In this document: positions 58,797-64,000 of the stretch, piece after piece
Position numbering within the stretch: the stretch's first letter is position 1
How the letters are laid out: each line of letters begins with the position of its first letter
Assembly (NCBI GenBank): GCA_039621445.1
Contig: CP154955.1
Span: 48,530,086-48,594,085 of the forward strand
DNA: 64,000 bases
DNA from: Euglena gracilis
Lineage: Eukaryota > Euglenida > Euglenophyceae > Euglenales
Direction of reading: 5' to 3'
Program-made: the position numbers and the translations under genes
The notes under the pieces: generated by a model
Told to the model about the DNA's origin: nothing
What the model saw: the letters and a program-made list of their open reading frames with translations, nothing else
Databases searched by the model: none

Positions 58797-59434
58797 ACAC
58801 TTTTCTCAAGGGCTTTCAGCAGATAGCCTCAGATTTCAGCCATGCTGCATGGTATTCTATTTCAGAAATTCCCCAAAATTGGCCAAAAGGAAATTATTGC
58901 CCCAAAATGCCAATTTCTGGCCGAAGACCGCCCAAAAAATGCTCATATGATTACCAAACCCATTTGGACACTTTTTGGCACTTTTTATTTCGGTTCCCGA
59001 GACGCCGGGTTCACGCCCGAACCGGCGTCTGGGAAGCCGGTTCGGGCAGAAATTTCCCGCCCGGGCGTGAAGCTGGAGCCCCCGGACACGGTTTCAATGG
59101 GGGGGGGGAGGTGCACAATGGGCCCCCTGGCCCGTTGTTATATTCAAGGGGGGGTTTACATGGTAAATATGGTAAATATGGTAAAAACAATGGTATATGT
59201 GGTAAAATATAAGGCCTTGTCAATGATCTCGCACGCCCCCCCCCCCCAAGAAAAAATTACTTCCACACCCCTGCTTTCGATTGATAGCCACAGAACTCAA
59301 CCGCATTATGCAGTGCTCTGAAAATTGCCAATTGTATGTTCCAACCCTGATCGGAAGTTGTTGCCTCCATAATTCAGCTACCATGGCCCCCACCATCATG
59401 TACCTCCTGGGGGGGAGGTATATAATGGGGGGTG

Positions 59435-59581
59435 GGCACCTGCTCCCATGAGGAATGCACCGCGCCCGGCCATCCGCAGGCATGTCCCGCCAAACAGGAA
59501 TCGATGTTTTGTGCATTCCAGCTGGCTATGCCAAGTCATGAACGTTGCTCTGAACAGATTGCTCAAAAGTGCCAGCCGTAA
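59435..59581 (+). CDS. Short Cys-rich exon ending in a stop
   Basis: The frame reads GTCSHEECTAPGHPQACPAK and continues to CSEQIAQKCQP then TAA, with seven Cys in 48 residues. The spacing is not that of a motif I recognise. It could be the last exon of an extracellular protein. Flanking DNA is repeat-rich and no upstream exon was found. Confidence 0.3.
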   Translation, partial: GTCSHEECTAPGHPQACPAKQESMFCAFQLAMPSHERCSEQIAQKCQP

Positions 59582-59908
59582 TTTTTATGTAAAATGGAGA
59601 AACATGCCAATTTGCTTTCCATGCCTTTCAACTACCCCCCATCGTGTACCCCATCCGACCCCCCCCCCCCAGGAGGTCGGGTTTTTGGGGGTGCCTGCCC
59701 ATAGCAGGCACCCCCCTCCGACCCCGGCGCCGTGCTGGGGGCCCGGAAAAGGCCATTTTCAATGAAAAGTTTCTGGGTCCCCCCCCCCGGTCGTTATCTG
59801 ACTTTTCAGTTGGTGGAAAATCCAGAGGGGGTCGTTATAAATGGGGGTCGTTATCAGAGGGGGGCTTTGCTGTGTTCCCCACCGCAGCCATATCTGACAC
59901 GCTTTCTG

Positions 59909-59977
59909 CCATCCTTGCTGGCTTTGTGTGAGGATGTGCGACCCTTGCACATCCTCACACAAAGTCAGCAAGGATGG
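59909..59977. repeat. Near-perfect 69-bp hairpin
   Basis: CCATCCTTGCTGGCTTTGTG and onward to GGATGTGC pairs with GCACATCC through CAGCAAGGATGG, with one mismatch and a loop of about 8 bases. It sits between two blocks of GGTCGTTATAAATGGGGG repeats (59788-59870 and 60145-60240), so the whole may be one fold-back element. Confidence 0.85.
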
Positions 59978-60279
59978 TAGAAAGAATGAATGGTAGGGTC
60001 CTCTGTAGGCTCTGCTCCTCCGCCCACCCTGACCACGCCCCCGTCCAAGCAGCGGTCGATCTGCTCATACTTCAAGTAAACACTGGACGCTCTTACGTGA
60101 GATGCATCATCTTACCCGTGCTTTCTGTTCTTTGTCAACCATGGGTCGTTATATTTCTTTTTTTGGTGGAAATTCCAGGATGGGTCGTTATAAATGGGGG
60201 GGTTCGTTATCAGAGGGGGGGTCGTTCTAAATGGGGGGTTTACCATTGTTTTTCTTTTCGCCGCCCAAAGGGTGGCGAC

Positions 60280-60483
60280 TTTTTTTTTTGAAAGATGGCA
60301 TCAATGTGACAAAAATTTGGCAATTTTTGACATCATGGCACAAATCCATCAGAATTTGGAAGCTTTCAAGCTGCCCAACAGGCGGCAAGAGACAGTGATG
60401 CCTTTTGTGTTTTGGGATTACCAAAAAAGAGTGCAGAATGCAAAAAAAAGAGACCGCGGTGAGGTTTCCAACCGCCCCCTCTG
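60280..60483 (+). CDS. Exon-like ORF, uncharacterised
   Basis: The frame reads WHQCDKNLAIFDIMAQIHQN and continues KLPNRRQETVMPFVFWDYQK to a TGA. Composition is protein-like. It is followed by several copies of CCGCCCGAAGGGCGG-type hairpins (60506, 60527, 60606, 60711). No family was recognised. Confidence 0.3.
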
Positions 60484-61982
60484 AGCCATTTTGCATGGAA
60501 ATGCCGCCCAAAGGGAGGCTTGTTGCCGCCCGAAGGGAGGCTGGACGGTAATGCATTTTTCCAACCCAAAAAGAGTCAAATTTGTACGATAAATGAGTTT
60601 TCTGTACCGCCCGAAGGGCGGGGAGACGGAAGTGGTGATATTCACAAACAACAACCCCCAAAAAGAAAGATTTTCGCCCCCTCTGACCCATGAGTTCTGG
60701 ACTTGTTTTAGCACCCGAAGGGCGGCAAGACTGCAGCGACGTCCAACAGCAAAAACAGCCAACCTATGGTGGGGACATCCAAATGTGGCAATGCCATCTT
60801 TGGGTCAAAAACTCTTGCATTGATTTGCAAAGGAGAATGCAAAATTTTTTTTCTCGGGGGGCAAAAAAATCTTGGGGGTGCTGCCCCCCTGCCCCCCCAC
60901 TTTTTACACCAATGGTCGAAAGGTCTTGGTGAGAGCTTTCAATGGAGCTTTGGCAGGCAAGGGAGGGTCCTGAGGTCCGATTTTTTTTGGTACAAAAATG
61001 CCATTTTGGGGAAAAATTTGCATCTGTACCGGGGGGGTGTTGGCAATAAGGGGGGGGGGTCCCAACTGGATTGCCGACACTCCGCTTGCCATGCCACATG
61101 GTTCCTGAACTGTGGCATCTGACAAATCAATGTGTCAAATTTTGGACCATACGATTGCCAAAAAGAAGAGTTCTGTGCATTGTGGCTGAAATCCGTGGGT
61201 AACAGACGTGTGAAGTCCACCAATGTGCAATTTGGACCAAAGTGGCCACAAGTGTCCCAAATGGACTTGGATATGGGGGGCAGGCTGCCCCCCCCCCCTG
61301 TTCACTTTGGGAACTAAACTGCAGGGGGCTAGGTGGTTCAGTCCAGTCCAGTTCATTTTTGACACCACCCCCCCTTTTCCAGTTCAGTTCCCGACTCTAC
61401 AGTGCCTGACCAGACTGGCAGACTTGCCAAAAATGACCCCCCAAATGGCCAAAAATGGGCCAAAAATGTCCCTTTTTTCAAAAATTTTGGCACCTTGCAC
61501 TGATTTTTTAACCCCCCCTCCCAGTTTAGTTGAGTTCCCCCCGAATCCATAGGGGGTCCAGCCCCCCAACAAAAATTGAGAAGGCAGCAACCCTGATCCA
61601 AAAGAATACACCTTTCTTGTTTGCTTTTTTTGTAGCAAAAGAAGCACTTTGTGAAAAAACTAAAAAAATATTGAAGATAGGGATAGGCGTTATTATGTAG
61701 GGGATAGGGGATATTATTGAAGACAGGGGAGGGGGCGTTTTTTTTTTGGAAATGAAGTGCTTTGGGAAGGGGGTCTTCTAACCAAGATCTACCAATGGAG
61801 GATGCCAAAATATTTTCGATAATTTTTGCTCATCATTGCGCCAAAATATGACAAGAATCAATTCAAACACACTTTCGGGGGGCCATCTGTTTGATAAAGG
61901 TGGCTCAGAGTGTTGCACTTTGTGTGAACATTCCACAATCGTTTGAATTTTCGATGATTTCTGTTTGTTTTGTTCTCGAGCA

Positions 61983-62290
61983 TGCTGCTTGTGTTTCCCA
62001 GGGATGACACTGCTTTATTTTTTCCTTTGATGCCGTCGCTGGCTCAAAGTATGGCCTTTGGGGCTCTGAGTGCCTCAGGAGGAGATGCCATCGCCCAACT
62101 CATCCAACCGCGAATTTCCGCCTGTGACCCACAACCGCATTCTCATCGCCTGGATGTGTCCCGGTCTCTTCGGATGGGGTTGATTGCCAGTTTCTGGACC
62201 GTGCCAAACTTGTTCAATTGGTGCCCAGCAGTTCATTCAATCCTTTACTCCGAAATCATTGGGCATTTGGACAGAAAATCATTTGGCAGA
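61983..62290 (+). CDS. Probable Mpv17/PMP22 family exon
   Basis: The frame reads PSLAQSMAFGALSASGGDAI, AQLIQP, then RSLRMGLIASFWTVPNLFNW and CPAVHSILYSEIIG. The G-A-L-x4-G-D-x-I-A-Q motif, the R-x2-R-x-G and the P-x4-W segment match the start of Mpv17/PMP22 proteins, small integral membrane proteins of mitochondria or peroxisomes. The usual Tyr after Trp is Cys here. The second half of the family (D-Q-x5-P and the C-terminal W-P) was not found, so the gene is partial or continues through unresolved introns. A TTTCCCAG before GGATGAC at 61995-62005 could be an acceptor. Confidence 0.5.
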
Positions 62291-62509
62291 GGCAATTGCC
62301 AGATTTCTTTCAAATCGTTTCTCAATTGCCTTAATTGTGCCTGAGGGCGGGAGGTTTTTGCAGGTGGACTTTTCAGAGTGGAATGTGTGGAGGATAACCA
62401 ATGCGATAGAGTAAGTGAATCTGCTGCTGCCAGCATACATTTTTGGATTGGATGATGCCACAACGGAACCTCAGGTGGACATTGATAAAGGTGTGATGAT
62501 CGGCACACC

Positions 62510-63060
62510 CCTCCCACTTTTACCCGGAAATACCCCCCCCAAAATAAGACCCCGGGTCCATTTCATGGGTCGGTTGCTGGAAAGCCCGAGGGGGGGGTCT
62601 TATTCATGGGGGGGGGTCCATTTTATTGATTTTTGCTGGAAAAATTTTCGACCTCCCAAAATGTCCAAAAATGCCCCCCAAAATACCATTTTTTCGGCGC
62701 TTCGCGCCAGACAAACAGGGGAAAATATGCTGAATTGTATGGAAACTGTCCCAAAATGACAGATTTAGCCCCCCCAAAAGGTCCTTTTTTCAAAAATCCG
62801 GCGCTTCGCGCCGGCAGGGGGGTCTTATTTATGGGGGGGGTCCATTTCATGGATTTTTGCTCGGACCGGCCAGGGGGGGGTCTTATTTTTGGGGGGGGTC
62901 CATTTTATGGGGGGGGGTCTTATTTTTTGGGGGGTTTACTAAAAATAGCACCTTTTTCAATTTTTTCGGCGCCTTCAGTGCCAAAAAAAAGATATACCCC
63001 CCACCCCTACCCCCCCCCCCCCCGGCCCACCCACTCTACCCCCCCCCCGGGGGGTCCAAG
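62510..63060. repeat. GGGTCTTATTTTTGGGGG repeat cluster
   Basis: GGGGGTCTTATT and GGGTCCATTTTATG-type units recur at 62590-62630, 62817-62850, 62870-62900 and 62905-62940. The palindromes CGGCGCTTCGCGCC (62694) and CCGGCGCTTCGCGCCGG (62799) lie between them. Relatives are seen at 26065-26135 and 26730-26790. The cluster looks like nested fold-back elements. Confidence 0.75.
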
Positions 63061-63339
63061 ACTAAAAAACCCATGCTTGCATTGCCACAAAGGTGTCGCT
63101 TTGGAGTGAACTTCAGGATAAAATCATCAATTTTTGAAAAAGGTGCAAAAATCTTGTTTTTTTTTTAGGCTTCACCCATGAATTTCTTCTTTTTGTGATT
63201 TTGCGGTTTTTGGTCCTTTTGGTGACTTTTGAGATCTAAGAAATTTCAAAATTTGGGCATCTTTGGCGGTTTTGGGCTGACGTTTGGGACAGAAGAAAAC
63301 TCGAAAAATGGAGGTGAACGGTCGGACTCTGGAATCCTG

Positions 63340-63533
63340 ACCCAAAAAATTTCCGGCGCCTTTGGCGCCGGGTCACTTTGGCGGTTTTTTTGCCGACCCC
63401 CCCCCCCCCCCCGGGGGGGGGGGTCCGGGCCCAAAAAAAGTCACTCTGAAAAAAAAAAACCAGTCCACACACCCGGGGGGGGGGCAGCACCACCGGGGGG
63501 GGGGGGGTCGGCCAGTGACTAAGTGATTGTATG
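63340..63533. mobile_element. Reversed end of a CATACAAT-family element
   Basis: GGTCGGCCAGTGACTAAGTG followed by ATTGTATG at 63526-63533 is the complement of the left end of 4008-4353. Inside are CCGGCGCCTTTGGCGCCGG, C/G runs and AAAGTCACTCTGAAAAA. The other terminus was not located. TGACTGACTGGTTTTTCC at the very end of the window suggests one more copy beginning there. Confidence 0.6.
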
Positions 63534-64000
63534 CTCTTTAACACCTCGGGGGTGGTTACGTCCAAAGTTTCACTGAACAGAAAGGGGAAGGGCAAAAGAA
63601 GGGGCCGGCAGTGGCAGCCTGTCCACCACCATCCGGCGGCAGGTGTCGGACCACGTGGGACCACGTGCAGCCGATCCACAACAACTGAGAGTCCGTGGAG
63701 TTGCAGTTGTTGTGTTGGAGTTGTGGTGGGGGTCGGGTGACGGGGGGGGATCCTTAGGGGTGGTAATGCTGAAGGGTGTAAAAATCCAACCAGGGTCCAA
63801 GAAAAAGACTTGCATTCAGGGGTTTTTTTAAAGACCGGGGGGGAGGGGGGAGTCGGCATCCTATCACCCACCCCCAGGGGGTGGGCCCCCCGGGGGGGGG
63901 GGGGGGGGGCGGGGACCCACTCCCCCGCCACGCTGTTTCATCCCCCCACATTTTTTGGACCCCCCCCCAGGGGCAGTGACTGACTGGTTTTTCCAAAAAA

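Overview
This window reads as nuclear DNA of a euglenid (Euglena-like) protist. The decisive evidence is intron structure. In several genes, exons join cleanly only if the introns lack GT-AG ends and instead follow the euglenid 'nonconventional' rule, in which bases +4 to +6 (usually CAG) pair with bases -8 to -6 (usually CTG). A few GT-AG introns occur beside them, and both well-resolved genes have a polypyrimidine-AG just upstream of the ATG, as expected for spliced-leader trans-splicing. The species cannot be named from the sequence alone. The DNA is unusually rich in long C and G homopolymers, small perfect palindromes and transposon relics.

Layout: 0.4-11.7 kb (+) holds exons of one or more large uncharacterised genes, two of which include a probable membrane segment. 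16.1-24.5 kb (-) and 29.4-34.9 kb (-) are two paralogous genes for secreted or surface subtilisin-like (proteinase K type, S8A) proteases, with signal peptide, I9 propeptide, Asp/His/Asn/Ser catalytic elements and a C-terminal transmembrane helix. Between them on the same strand lies an unidentified multi-exon gene (about 25.4-29.2 kb). 36-59 kb is a transposon-rich region: a PIF/Harbinger-like DDE transposase relic, a TIR element family (CATAGYTGGC termini, 8-bp target duplications) whose largest copy carries an unfamiliar PHD-finger gene, an 853-bp element with 9-bp target duplications, a non-LTR RT fragment, a DIRS-like RT/RNase H relic with a MITE inside it, a 163-bp tandem repeat and many hairpins. 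59-64 kb has a few short exon-like ORFs, a probable Mpv17/PMP22 family exon and more repeats.

The most interesting theme is the link between mobile elements and introns. One nonconventional intron (9983-10298) is a member of a TIR element family whose other copies have target-site duplications. The two protease paralogs differ by at least six intron gains or losses, and one of their introns begins with a decayed tandem copy of the preceding exon. Many repeats share a small GGCGC-NNN-GCGCC palindrome in their middle. Most exon boundaries were derived by hand and should be read as models.
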